Assembly: GCA_963513935.1 (NCBI GenBank)
Contig: OY740773.1
Span: 104,207,291-104,271,290 of the forward strand
Origin: Aphrophora alni
Lineage: Eukaryota; Arthropoda; Insecta; Hemiptera; Aphrophoridae
DNA length: 64,000 nucleotides
Direction: 5' to 3'
The notes under the pieces were generated by a model, which made no database searches, was not told where the DNA came from, and saw nothing but the letters and a program-made list of their open reading frames with translations. Shown here in pieces: positions 40,270 to 52,784 of the stretch. Position 1 is the stretch's first letter; every line of letters starts with the position of its first letter. The translations under genes and the position numbers were made by a program.

Positions 40270-41150
40270 TTGGGATTTAGGCTATTCGTCCACCTCCCGG
40301 AAGTGTCCGTCTCCCATCGCATTGTCACCCTTCGTCTAGCTTCTGATCGTACTGAAGCATGATCAAGCCTTGCCTTCGAGGTGTAAACTTTCTGTCTCTC
40401 TCTTGCCATCAGACTAGCTACCACCAAAAGTGGCCAAGTTGAATCAGTTCTCTAAGCTGATGCAATCCTCAGTGCAATTGGCCGCTGAGCTGCTTGTAGC
40501 CGCTTTACTGCAGTCTGTTTGTCCAACCCATGAGCCCACACAGGAGCTGCGTACAGTACTCTTGAGCTGATTATGCTAGACAAGAGTCTTCCCTTGGTCC
40601 GTTAATATTTGGCATCAATCATGCCAGTCATATGCCTGTTTCTATCCCTTTATTCGCCGTTTTGACGATGTGCGGAATAAAGCTCAGTCTTTGGTCTATT
40701 TCAACTCCTAGGTAGGTAAGTCAGTTTTGCCATTCAATATCTACCTCTCCAATTTGAAGCTTCGGTTTTACATATTTCCTCCTGTCGGTAACCAATGTTG
40801 CTCTATTTTCCAGCCATCCCATAACCCTTCTACACCCATTGTTTAATCTTACCTCTAAGATATTTTCATCGTCTGACCAGCAGACAATAAGTGCATCATC
40901 CGTAAATCCAACAATGGCCGTGTCCAGCAGAAGTTCCATTTCAGGAAGTCGTCGTACATGACATTTCATATGAAGGACCAATCTTCTTCACATAGAGTCC
41001 AGTCATTGCTCTTATAAAAACCCACTTGTTGTTATATAATCATCCAGTATCCTCAGTAGGTATTCTGGTACCTTTTGTTTTCTTGAGGGATTTTATGATC
41101 ACGTCCCACTTAGCAGAGTTAACGGCGCATTCTATACGTTGATATGAACC
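40270..41150 (-). pseudogene. R1/Jockey-like non-LTR reverse transcriptase remnant
   Basis: In order on the minus strand: VNSAKWDVIIKSL (near 41130), NVMYDDFL in a shifted frame, AIVGFTDDALIV (FADD-type catalytic motif with A to T) and LNNGCRRVMGWLENRATLV in the 40721-40981 frame, then RVLYAAPVWAHGLDKQTA and LRIASA, the thumb/tail region. Several frameshifts and stops. Lies just after the strumpellin 3' end, antisense to it. Confidence 0.75.
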
Positions 41151-41154
41151 TTGT

Positions 41155-41620
41155 GATTGTGTATAGCACTACTTTCCTAATGTTGACTAGGCCTTTACAT
41201 TATATTAAAAAGTCTTCAGTCATGTGAGTGACTTCACCATAGTGGGCTTTAAACTGTAAGACCCTCCACTTGCTTTGCTCATGTTGGTGACCCACCTCTG
41301 CCCGAACTTGCAACTATATTAATATCACATTTTCTTGGGAGATCAGGTTTTGAAATTACATTTTTGATGGTAATTTCTATTTGTCATCGTAGAGATGTGG
41401 GTTTGGTATCATTTATCTCTAATTTAATGTGTTAAAATATGAATGATACGAGATATGAACAAAAAACATGAGTTATGTTTAAAATGGGCACCATTTTGAG
41501 ACTTCCTATTTAATTTTTCTGAATTTTAATAGGGTTCTATATGAGCTCACTGTAGTACCCTACATATCGAAAATCTCTTTTTTGTTTTCCTGAAGCCATG
41601 AAATGTGAATATCGGGGAAA
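41155..41620 (+). repeat. dispersed repeat family F4, copy 3
   Basis: Shares gaaccttgtgattgtgtat, tgactaggcct, ctcatgttggtgacccac, tcacattttcttgggagatc and agggttctatatgagctcac with the 51860 copy. It directly abuts the RT remnant. Confidence 0.65.
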
Positions 41621-44140
41621 AAAAAAAAATCTCTATTGTGTAACTCATTTGATTTTCTCATCATATTCATGTTTGACAACTCCAGGGAAATTACATATAA
41701 TTGCTTTTAAATGGTCGCCAGTAATTATACAATACTTCAAAAACATATTTTATTTCCATTACATTTACCAAACCAATGTTATATTTGTTAGAAACTAATT
41801 AACCTGTACAAAAGAAACGATTCTGTCCAATTACAGATCTATTCAACGTTATGCCAAATCAATTAACTTTGTTTAATTAATTGACAGTGATTGAAAAGCT
41901 GTCACGAGTGAGTTTTGAATATTTCAATTTGTAAGGTCCTAACATAACAATTTGCTATACGTTTTGTGGTACGTTCTGCGGAGTTGTTTAGAAAAACAAT
42001 TTCATGTAGTTTACAGTCTTCTGTAGTCTTGGAAGATAATTTACTGGTAAACTTTGTCAAATTATCTGAGGAAAATCATGAAGATTTAAATAAAACATGA
42101 ATACTTTAGAAAATGATCTTGCGTACATTTGAAGACAGAATATTCTGCAGACTCAAAGTGTTCACTCAAGTGTAACTTTCATTGGGAGAATTTGATAATT
42201 TATTATGATATTTAAGTTGTATCTTATGTTTTGTGGGGAGAATGAGGTAAAACAAACGATGCAAAAACCTTGTATAAACTTTCTCTTTCGCTCATTCCAA
42301 AATAAAAACGAACTGAAACTAATCGTCACCAAAATTGACAGTTCTGTAGTAGGCAATCAAAGAAATGAACTATGGTCTCCGACTTTAAACAAATATTTGT
42401 ATATTTAAATAAGAGCGTAAATTTGGTTTGCATGTGCCATAAAGACATCATCTGTGTAAATCATATTACAGGAAGTTTTTAATGACGATAGTTAAGGCTC
42501 ATTTTTCGTTTTCTTGCTAATACTTGTGTGAAAAATCAAAGTAAAAAAAAAAAATTAGTTCAGAAATAATTGTCAAAAAATTACCTATCAATATTCAAAG
42601 CTCATTTTAATTTAAAATGATTTACACTGATGGCTTGTTTATTGCACAAGCAAACCAAGTTTACCTAAATTAAAAAATATATATATATTTTTTTTAACAG
42701 ACAGTGACAGACTGACATTTTTGGTAATCATTAGTTTTATTTTGGTTTTGGAGATGGCTAGGAGAAAACGTTTGTTCAATGTTTTTATATCATTTAATTG
42801 TCCTGATATTCTTACATTTAACAATTCTTTCTCCCATTTTAACTTTAATATATAAGTTTTTATTATTAATAATAATAATATGTTATTTTCGAGAACATAT
42901 ATTTAATTGTGCAATTGCCTAGTGTCGTGGATTTCCGAACAGTGTACTCAGTAAAATCATAAAGAGAGAGTCAAAGTTTCTGAAATACATACATGTTTAT
43001 TTCCAGAAAACAACAAAATATAATTAAATTACATAATACAATTACAGAACCTACAAAACATAATTTATATCTCACAATGTATAAAATTTATCTGTTCATT
43101 TATATTCTTAAATTTAAACATACAACAAATTGTTTAAGTTAATATTACACAATCGCAATCAAAATTATTTCCAAAACCCTTCGTAAATTGTTCAAATATC
43201 TTCAATTATTAAATGTTTTTCCTTCTTCATATATTTTAGAATCAATCTTTAACTTCTTTCATATTCTGTACTTAACTAATATTATTGTCTACACCGCAGA
43301 AGCTTGTGGACTGTCTCTAGTTAAATACAATCGTTGGACTAAAAACTTCACTTTCGTAAAAAGGAATTTTTTTAACTTGGTGGGTTATAACTCGTCCATA
43401 AACTTATTATCGTTATTACCAGCTCTGCTGCTGTATAAGAAGTGAATCTTCTTCTACAACTTGTACAATCCCCACTTTTCCCACTATTTTTCTGATTGGC
43501 TTACTTTTAAACCAACAAGAAAATACTTCGTTCTAATTTTATCCGGTTGCTAAGTGGATCGCTACTGTCTTATACATTTCGATGTTTTATAATGTACTAC
43601 TTATTATTAAACACAGTTAAAAGAAAACATATTTATATTTACAAAGGGTCCTGGTCATTTACTTACGCTAACATAATTAACATTTTAATTAAAACGATTA
43701 AATAATCATGATTTCTTTGATTTTAATCTATAACACTCCACGTCATCTATCCGACTGTCTGTCTGTCCAAATCAAATTAATATGTAACGAGATTCAACAA
43801 AGCCTATAATCTCTGACGATTTAATAAGAAGTTTAATCTTCAATTTATGTACTTCACTCAACCGAACTGAAACTTAATCTACAAAAAAATGAGAAATGTT
43901 ACATACAGTACTGTAGGTATTAGAATAATCATAGAGTACTGTCTTTGTATGTGGAACCAAAGATTACCTTATTCATTTTATTAGTTATTTAGTTTGATTA
44001 TAGTATCAAAAGAGTTTGCTTTATTTTATCAACACATTTGGAGATTGCTCCATTTGCTACCAAAGTAACAAAATTGAGAGTCAAGTGGCCTGTTTTAAGA
44101 ATCAACTGATTGGTTGTTTTGTAGGTTACTTTATTGGATA
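41621..44140. other. intergenic, mostly unassigned
   Basis: Contains family F3 copy 2 at 42395-42560 and an 85-codon frame (43188-43445) with no recognisable domain. No host exon found. Confidence 0.4.
42395..42560 (+). repeat. dispersed repeat family F3, copy 2
   Basis: atatttaaataagagcgtaa, catgtgccataaagacatc and gtttttaatgacgatagtta follow the block order of the 12955 copy. Confidence 0.5.
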
Positions 44141-44348
44141 TATAGTTAATTACCTTAGAGGTTGTCCTCAGTCCGTATATTAGTTATGGCTACAGCGCTG
44201 TTTCGCCGAACATTGTCGGCTTCATCAGGCCCGCACTAACACGACTGGTTAGTGCGGGCCTGACGAAGCCGACAGTGTTTGGCGAAACAGTGCTGTAGCC
44301 ATAACTAATATACGGACTGAGGACAACCTCTAAGGTAATTAACTATAT
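44141..44348. repeat. 100-bp inverted repeat with paired CTGANGA hairpin motifs
   Basis: The arms run from atatagttaattacc to its complement at 44334-44348. Each arm includes gaggttgtcctcagtccgta, the motif, and cccgcactaac. + copy: CTGACGA at 44260-44266, GAAAC at 44284-44288. - copy: CTGATGA at 44228-44222, stem GCCGA/TCGGC, GAAAC at 44204-44200. Followed by attaaacagtccaaggcaac, shared with 14640. Confidence 0.92.
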
Positions 44349-45080
44349 ATTATATATTAAACAGTCCAAGGCAACACATTATACTTTATAAAATACTTTA
44401 TTTGATTTTACAACATTCAAGAGTCCTTCTTTTAATCCCATCCCTTATTTTTTAACACTCAAAATATAAAGGAAAATGGTCATGATTCCAACTAACTGCA
44501 ATTATAGAGGACAGACAGATTAAACCAATGCTATCAATATCTCAATTTTGACAAAAAGTAGAGATTTCATTTTGGAATGTGAGAAGTTTTGTGTTCAATT
44601 CCTGTACTGAATTTAGAGTAATTAAGATTACATCAATATATTTTGAACCTCCAAATAAAAAAAATAAAAATTGTCTACATCTACTTTCTATATTTTGCCT
44701 ATTTATTTGCAGGCTATTATACTCGTAAATTACAAAAGTGAATTGAAAAAAGAAATTGAGTAATATATGAAAATATTGTACCATAAAATCCATTTTAGTT
44801 TTAAGGCAAATATATTTTTTTTCTACAATTTGATACATTTTATATATTTATATTTAATACTTATATTGTTCCTATTACAATAATTATTATGCATATAATA
44901 TGAACATATTTACTTTACATAATGTAAAATAGATTAAAGGAGTCTTTTGTATATATAGTTAATAAAATGTCGATATTATTTTTGTTTATTATGTAGAACA
45001 TTATTCCTATTTATAATCTACGATTTATTGAAAGTTCTGCCTTGGCTGTTGTTCTTGATGGCTTAATGAAGATATTAATA

Positions 45081-45570
45081 TGTGGCCCAGCCAAGGAGCC
45101 CACCAAATAAAAACTATAATGAGTATAAATTTGGATGTAATGGGAAGGGATTCTAAATAATAAAATATCAATTGGCATTGGCAATTTTGTTGAGGAGTGC
45201 AATATGACATAGAAGGGGGGGGAGAGATGAGGAGTGGAGGGCTTAAACCAGCGAGCCGAGCGAGAGTCTGTTCCGAGAGCCGCGAGAAGGAAGTTGAACG
45301 GCAGACCGCTACGGGACGATGTCAGTCCATTTTCGGCCACGTGCTATATAATTAATCGGTATGCTTTTCGGCCACTATTTATCTAGCCGTTATGTCTTTT
45401 TTATAAATTATAATTATTTCTGTAATCTTCTACTTCGGCGCTAAAATAAAAGAGAACATTTAATTTAACTTGCGTTGCGTGCGTTCATTAGCCTCCTAAC
45501 CCGACTCCTTGGTCCATCCTGACAAGATTCGGCGAACGTGTACACGGTCTCCAGCCAGCCGGAGCTTCCA
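45081..45570. mobile_element. LTR-like sequence, copy 2
   Basis: tgtggcccagccaaggagcc, a G-run (gaaggggggggaga), gtcagtccattttcggcca, gcgttgcgtg, ccatcctgacaagattcggc and gtctccagccagc, collinear with 21881-22355. The block from ccatcctgaca could be the primer-binding/leader region after an LTR. No internal genes follow. Confidence 0.4.
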
Positions 45571-46329
45571 GCTAGTCAAAAGAAGTGGAGACGGTCACAC
45601 ATAATAGAATACATACATTTATCCGTGCCGCAACAACCCACTATTGTGTCTAGGTCTCTCCCAACACCCTTCCGCCAGTTTGTACTGCTAAGGTACCAAC
45701 AAGGCTCCATAAATGTACAACTTTGAGACCCACTAGAGATGAGGCACTGACATGAGTAAAGGGAGTGGAGGCTGTTTAACTTCTTGATTGCTGTAAACTT
45801 GTTAACCCATCCGTGACACATGGGGAGTGATCCTTTGTGCTGTAGACACATTGATAATTTATTCATTTATTGGAACTATTGTGCTTGTCTGTATACTACT
45901 GATATATCTCAGTATTTTAGCGAACTATGAGTGTTTGTTGTTGTATAAAGTACAATATTCATATTTCTTTGCAATGTTTTTACCAATATTTTTACAGTTT
46001 ATTTACTGTGTATATAACATGGCATCCACATCTAGGGTTATATTTGATTAGAGTTTTCAGGAATTAGACCAAATACTTGATGATTATTGATTTATTTAGT
46101 GATATTGATGATCAAAATTATTCTGTTTATGTTCGTGAAAGTATCATGAAAGCGATATGATGATTTCGAGTTTGCAGTGAGAAGAAAATCCCTGAAGTAG
46201 TATTAAAAACTTTCGTTCCAATTTTTTGATTTGATGCTTTTTATCACACACATTATATCTTATAAAAACCGGCAAAACCCCACTTTACAAGAAATTGAGT
46301 TGGAAGTCATGAGAAAAATGTTAAACATA

Positions 46330-46460
46330 CATTTTTATTGCTTTGGACCGTTTCAGTAATATACTATAAATACCTTGATTAGGTTGTCTTCAGTCTGTTA
46401 TGTAGACGTAGCTACAGCGCTGTTTTGCTGCGCATAGTCGGCTTCGTCAGGCTAACCATT
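46330..46460 (-). repeat. hairpin-motif repeat, single arm
   Basis: gctttggaccgtttcagtaa, ccttgattaggttgtcttca and gctacagcgctgttttgctg then gtcggcttcgtcagg: a diverged single-arm copy of the 44141 repeat with CTGACGA and AAAAC (G lost) on the minus strand. Confidence 0.6.
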
Positions 46461-48024
46461 AACATAAATACATAACACATGACAAAAACACTGATCGCTT
46501 TGAAATAATCTGAGTAAACCTCTTCGTCATTGAAATTAAGAATTGTCTGTGGCCATATTATGGTTATTCCTATTTTGCGACTGGTAGACGACTGGATGGG
46601 AATGACAAGTGATGAATATCTGCATTTCATGCTTGAGGGTGTAAAGTCTAACCACTGGATCCATATTTATGTTTTTAGTTTGGTGATTGTGTTGTGATAG
46701 ATAGGGTTGGAGGTGAAGGTATTTATAGTATATTAAAAATACAGATTGGTAAGAGAAAATAAAATAGTGGGAAACCTAGTGGTGACACTAATGGAGTTTC
46801 CTTTTTTGATTCCATGGACTGAAAAAGGGAAAGATCCGATGAGAAAATGCTTTTTGTATGCACATATAAAACTAAATGATCAGGAAAGAAAAATTATCAT
46901 GGGATTCTATTTGCTTAATCAACGATTTTGATTAAGTCTGGCCTCTAAGGACCTAAACATTATGTATGGTCGCCATCTCTTAAAACAAATGTGCATTCGT
47001 TCGTCAGTTATTGATTAAAAACCAAAAGCTTGGCAATAAGGGTTCTAAAAATTAAACAACAGATATAGATTAAATTTTAGTGAAATAATGACCTGAAACT
47101 CGGGTGCAAAAATAATACGAACTATTAGGCAAAAATCAAAAATTAATTTTGTCCGCCGTCATTAAAAGCTTGATCTTAATAAAATATGACATGTTGAGAA
47201 CTTGTTTATAGTACAAGTGAAGCAATTTAGACCCTTATTTATTTTATTTTTTCTAAAACTGTGTCCATGGTTAATGACATATTTTGTTAAGCATTAGTTT
47301 GGTTAGTTTTTTTTGTTTTTGAGGACGGATGAATGGGAAAATTTGTACAATGTTTTTATACCATTCATTAAACTTTTTGTTGTAAATGGAATTATTGTGA
47401 AATTTATCATCTAAAATTGTTAAGGCAAAACAGTTACAAGTGACAAAAAATGTAGGTATTGAATATAATTATCTATCTTTTAACTGAAATAAACAAATTA
47501 TAATAATATTAATTATCTTTATACAATTTGAATTCATTAAAATACCTTCATTACTGTCATAAATTGATTAATGAGGGTGTACAGAAACATAGGGAGGCTG
47601 TGATGAGTAGCATTGTAACAATTTGCTAACAATAGCTTGACTGAATGAATGTGATTCAATTAATTTCACAATTCAGTCTCTGTATGGCAATTAAAAACAA
47701 AGACTACATGCCATCATAATAGCAGCTATTTTTAATGACACAGGGTACAATGTATAAGGGTAATTTGGGTAAACATGACATTCTTTAAATGTGATTTATT
47801 GTTTCTGTGAGCAATTTTGTTTGGTTAGAGTATTTTCAGATCATACACAATTCATTTTGTCTCTTATTATTTAGTATTTACAAAAAGCAGATGCTTTAAT
47901 AAATAAGCAGTGTGCTAATGTAACTTTGGAAAAAAAAAATCTGTTTCATAGGTATTATTGAATACCCAAGTACAAATAAATTATAGAACCATTACAATTA
48001 AAAATTTAAGAATGTGTAAGAAGT
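46461..48024. other. intergenic, mostly unassigned
   Basis: A family F3 copy lies inverted at 47140-47290 (agcttttaatgac and tagacccttattt blocks reversed). Nothing else recognised. Confidence 0.4.
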
Positions 48025-48601
48025 TAAAATATGATGAAGATTCGTTTGTACTATTTGACATTTACGCCTTAACTTTAATCTTCTTAATATCTAGTTTTGA
48101 CCATTAGTTCAAGTTAGTAATCCTCAATATTCACAAAAATTTGATTGAAATTGGTAGAATGGTTTTAGAAAAAAAGTCAACTTTTTTTGCTTTTCCATCA
48201 ATAATTTCTGACTCGAAATAAAATATGATGAAGATTGGTTTGTACTATTTGACATTTACGCCTTAACTTTAATCTTCTTTATATCTGGTTTTGACCATTA
48301 GTTCAAGTTAGTAATCCTCAATTTTCACAAAAATTTGATTGAAATTGGTAGAATGGTTTTAGAAAAAAGTCAACTTTTTTTACTTTTCCATCAATAATTT
48401 CTGACTCGAAATAAAATATGATGAAGATTGGTTTGTACTATTTGACATTTACGCCTTAACTTTAATCTTCTTTATATCTGGTTTTAACCATTAGTTCCAG
48501 TTATTAATCCACAATTTTCACAAAAAAATGTGATTTAAATTGGTAGAACGGTTTTAGAAAAAGTCAACTTTTTTTGCTTTTCCATCAATAATTGTTGACT
48601 G
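48025..48601. repeat. 193-bp tandem repeat, three units
   Basis: Units start at 48025, 48219 and 48412 with taaaatatgatgaagatt and contain tttgacatttacgcc, gaccattagttcaagtta and tttttgcttttccatcaata. They are about 95 percent alike, the third most diverged. Confidence 0.95.
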
Positions 48602-48645
48602 AAAATTTTTGTCACTTTAGTAACAATACTTTTTAATTTATCGTA

Positions 48646-48760
48646 GGTTAAAGTTTAATAGGGCACACAGCCTATTATGTTCAGATTGTGTATGAATTCC
48701 TATCACAAAACAGGACACTGGGTTACTTTGAAAAGTGGTCCTTGCTAGTGTAGTCCATAA
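48646..48760 (+). repeat. GTATGGACAGG family, truncated copy 5
   Basis: ggttaaagtttaatagggca, cagcctatta and ttgaaaagtggtccttg, truncated at the far end. It starts right after the 193-bp triplication. Confidence 0.5.
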
Positions 48761-49085
48761 GATGTAGTATGGACTTTCACTTGAACAAAATTTATAATCA
48801 TATTTTGAGTTCTTTTCTTATATCAACTACATCCAAATATTGGTTTATTGAAAAAATAAATTTATAAAAATATATATTTACAATCGAATATAATCTAACA
48901 ATCTAATCCTAAACATTTAAGTACTCAGTTCAACCATAGATGATGCTAAGTTTTATCTAACACCTGCGGAGACACTAAACACACTACGCCAGAGCCTATT
49001 ACACCAGATGAAAGGGTTTAGTTCTCTTAAGTCTTCGAACCAAGTTCTAGTTGACAAGTAATTGCAGTGTTTCTGCATTGCTATG

Positions 49086-49271
49086 TTAATGGAATCTTGC
49101 TTTGTGCTTATCAGCAAATGTCTTGACAACTTCAGCTACAGTAGGAATTTCAAGATCCTGAAGAATATTCAGATTACGAATGTACCACGAAGCATACACT
49201 GCATTCCGTAACACCTTATTTTGGAACGTCTGGGTTATTCCGCTAAGCATATAATCATAGTTGTATACCAT
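49086..49271 (-). pseudogene. Jockey-type ORF2 C-terminus remnant
   Basis: A 61-codon frame with FQNKVLRNAVYASWYIRN, ILQDLEIPTVAEVV and FADKHKARF, the well-known C-terminal block of Jockey-clade ORF2 (QNK-LR-x-x-x-A-W-(Y/F)-x-x-N...L-IPTV-E-x-x...KY/H). Confidence 0.7.
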
Positions 49272-49559
49272 AAATCCAAATTGGCTTAAATATCTGATTA
49301 TAAATCTAAATTTATTATGATATTAATAAATATTTTCCAATTATTATTCAGAGTTTTTTCCCAATAGCCAATAGTGTGCCTAGTTCTGTTCTTTTTATTT
49401 TGATGTGCTCTTTCCACTTCAATCAGGGTAATACTTAGCTTTAATTTGATTGGGAATTTCATTGCCATCGATGTCGAGTGTTGGTGAATTGATTAGATTT
49501 TTATTAGTAAAATTTACATTCACATATAAAAGTTCATTTAGTTTAGTGTTCAAACTCCT

Positions 49560-49735
49560 GGTCCATTAGTGTATTTTATCACTTGCTCTTTGTAGGGTAG
49601 ATATTTTAACATTTTGTTCCCCACTCCTAATAATAAAGCTGTGTTATCGGCTAAGGCTGCTAATTTTACATCATCCATTTCTGGTAAATCACTGGTATAC
49701 CGTAAGTAGAGAATAGCCTCCAAAATGGGGGGGAA
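49560..49735 (-). pseudogene. Jockey-type RT catalytic region remnant
   Basis: Minus-strand AILYLRYTSDLPEMDDVKLA then ALADNTALL: the LY-x-x-YTSDLP...LA-x-FADDTA-L block of Jockey RTs with FADD decayed to LADN. Same strand as the C-terminus at 49086; the DNA between them is decayed. Together they outline one dead Jockey element of about 650 bp. Confidence 0.65.
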
Positions 49736-50049
49736 AAAAATTTAAAATGTCCCCAGGTGTGTCTAAAATATGTTCACATACCCAATTAGTTTAATATTGG
49801 TCTAAACGTTTGGGCCGTAGAGCACTGGACTGACTCTAGACATCATTCCAAAAATTATTTGAGGTGACTTCAAATTAGATATATCCTTAATAAACTTAAC
49901 ATTGAATTCTTGAAGCATGGTGTAACTTTCTCTGTAGGTAATACATATATGTGAAAAAATAAAAATGATGTCCCAATGTTTAAAATTTATCATCTCCCCT
50001 TCATTCTAAAATAAAATATGCTCTACTCTGCATAATGTTATAATATATA

Positions 50050-50156
50050 TTCAGCTACCCATAAGAACACGTTTTTTGTCTCATATCTAAAATATTTTTG
50101 ACGAAAGTTGTTCGTCTGCTATTTATTGATCATGAAAATATGGTTTAGACAAAGCG

Positions 50157-50212
<56 letters not shown>

Positions 50213-50324
50213 ATTCAGCTACTCATAAGAACATGTTTGGTCGTCTTGTATCTAAAATATTTTTGACGAAAGTTGTTTGTCTGCTATTTATCTATCATGA
50301 AAATATGGTCTAGACAAAGTGCAA
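50050..50324. repeat. 110-bp duplication around an (AT)n microsatellite
   Basis: ttcagctacccataagaaca at 50050 and ttcagctactcataagaaca at 50214 start two copies of the same about 110 bp (through gaaaatatggt(t/c)tagacaaag). Between them is (AT)25 at about 50159-50208. Confidence 0.88.
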
Positions 50325-50397
50325 AGGTTTCGATCAATTCGATGTACACATTATTGAAGATTTCATAATTAAATTGTGTTATATTTTGCTGCTAGAG

Positions 50398-50451
50398 TGC
50401 TGAGTATTAGATTGCCTTACTCAGTGCTGAGTATTAAATTACCTTACTCAG
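50398..50451. repeat. 27-bp tandem duplication
   Basis: tgctgagtattagattgcct then tactcag, twice with two differences. Confidence 0.85.
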
Positions 50452-51029
50452 CAAGGCAATGTGAAACCATTATCCACAATTTAATTAAGTTTTAAATGGA
50501 CCAGAGATAAAATACAACCTGAATATTCTCTACCCATGTGAAATGGAGTAATTCATGCTTTACATTCAAAATATAAATTATATAACATCCACTATATTGT
50601 ATCATAGTTTTCAAGAAATGAAAGGGAAATTAACTTTGATCGTAACAGGCGCAAGTTGGTCTATAATAACAGTTTGGGTTGACTAAAAGTTTAATGAACA
50701 TTGAACATTGTTTATTAAAACGGAGGTGTTATAGTTTGTTGGGTTAACTAGGAAACTGATTTACATATTAGGCCTACTTCCTTTCAGGAATTTCCCGACT
50801 ACAGCTAGTTTTGTAACAATTAGTACCGGTATTTCAAAGAAGAAGTGCTTAATTATTTTGCTTTAAAATTTACTACATAAACATTAGTCTTCTTGTTAGC
50901 TGGTAAGATTAATTAAAATAGTGATTAAAATGTATAGCTATGATACGTTAGACAACTGAACAACTACAATTGTTGATTCTAAACCTTGATTAACCAATAA
51001 TTACAAACAACCTTCAGAACATCAACTAT

Positions 51030-51205
51030 AGTGAGTATGGGCCTAGCTATCCTTAGGGTAACCTAGGATCTTTGCCTTTTTTCTTGTATTCATGGTTAGA
51101 TTCCTCTCTTTCCTGTCAGATTTAAATCCACTCTTGTTTTCTTCTGAGCCTGATGCCATTTGAATGTTCTATGCTTATAGGTCGTTATTTTATCCTAATA
51201 CCCAG
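51030..51205 (+). repeat. SINE-like family F2, copy
   Basis: tagtgagtatgggcctagct, ggttagattcctctctttcc, gttttcttctgagcctgatg and ttgaatgttc blocks. Confidence 0.5.
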
Positions 51206-51859
51206 TAATACATAAATTAAATTATTTAAAGTTTTAGACAACTGATTAGAGCTTAATTTGACAACACTGTTGTACTGAAAATGAAGTAACGTTCCTTATA
51301 AATTCAGATGAGATTAAGTATTTGTTCATCAAACTGTCTCAGTATCGTCAATGGTTTACAAAAGATACATTAATGTAATCAATGCCAATGTGATGGATTA
51401 TTCATCATTCCCTTGTCCTGTCGTTATAACAGTACAGGAGAGTTGTAAAGGAACTATACTTTGAGAGAGAAATCGTGAAACATCTTTCATCAGTTAAATA
51501 ATTGATTCAGGTGCAAATTCATTGAAAGATCAGGATGATTGATAGATGAGTTCAAGACACAGATCACGTAATGGAATAATGAAGAGACCATTTTATAAAG
51601 TTGTATGCATAATTAGGCAAGCCGTGTTTTAAATAGTCGTACATTTGTAAACCACAGATATGTTGAAGGAAAACGTTATTCTAATATTTTATAATAGTCA
51701 CATTTGGCGTAACAAATATACAATTAAAATGGGAAAATGATTGAGTAACTAGACATGGCTTTGCTCGATCATTAGGTAAACTAAGGGCAATTATTTGTAA
51801 ACTGAAGAAAGTATATAGATGGTTAAAAACATGATGTAGGCATATTAAAAATGTAAATA

Positions 51860-52600
51860 GTAATCAGATGTTGATCTTATAGTACTTACCCAGCCCCATG
51901 ATATAATAAAATACAAGCAGATCCTCAATATGTAATGTACATAAGTTGGAAATGTTTAATTGTATTTGTAGATCGTAAGATAAGTTTGTTTAAAACAAGT
52001 TTTTTTACACAGCTATTCTGAACCTTGTAATTGTGTATATAAATACTTTCTTGATGTCAGCTAGGCCTATTAAAAACTTTATACTCATGTTAGTATCTCT
52101 GACCTCAGGTTTCGAAGCTGTATATATATATGTGGTGGACTACGCTCATGTTGGTGACTCATTTCTGCCAGATCTTGAATAAAACTATACAAATATCACA
52201 TTATCTTGGAAGGTCAGATTTGAAATTATACTTTTGACAATAACACTTCACTAGTTGTTATCATAGAGAGATAGGGTTGATACCATTAAATTTTTATTTA
52301 AATTAGTATGTTATAAGATTAATAATATACGAGATGAGAACAAAAAACTGTTTAAAATATACGTCATTTTGAAATTTTCCTTAGATTTTTCTAAGTTCAA
52401 TAGGGTTCTATATCAGCACGCTATAGTCGCCAATAAACAAATTCATGTTCTAATCGTAATTTCTTGTGACCACTATTGTGCTTATGCACAGATGAAAATG
52501 ACGACAGATGGATGATAAGTTTTTCGGTTTCATGACGCCATGAAATGTTACAATTAGTCAATAAACAGAGGTCGAAATTTGTTGCAATTACTAAACTTAC
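51860..52600 (+). repeat. dispersed repeat family F4, longest copy
   Basis: Starts cttatagtacttacccagcc and atacaagcagatcctc, blocks shared with 56728-56800; continues through gaaccttgtaattgtgtat, ctcatgttggtgactcattt, tacgagatgagaacaaaaaa, agggttctatatcagcacgc and catgacgccatgaaatgt. About 740 bp with no coding frame. It would serve as a family reference. Confidence 0.65.
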
Positions 52601-52784
52601 CATACTTCGTGTTCTTTGCAAGTAAAATGAGGACTGAACTTACGAAGTATAAACTATTTTGTTATGGTAGATAATTATTTCACTTTTAGGGTCACTCAAG
52701 ATGCATTATCTTTTAAAATTTACTTTTAAAGTATGAATAACAGCTACAATTAGTAGTCTACATTTTTATTTGATACTTTCAGGG

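Noticed and set aside
45011..45866. Frames of 61-109 codons around the LTR-like copy
   Set aside because: They cross repeat boundaries and the G-run; no protein family recognised.
48025..48601. CRISPR-like array
   Set aside because: Three 193-bp direct units without short repeats and unique spacers, in a eukaryotic genome.
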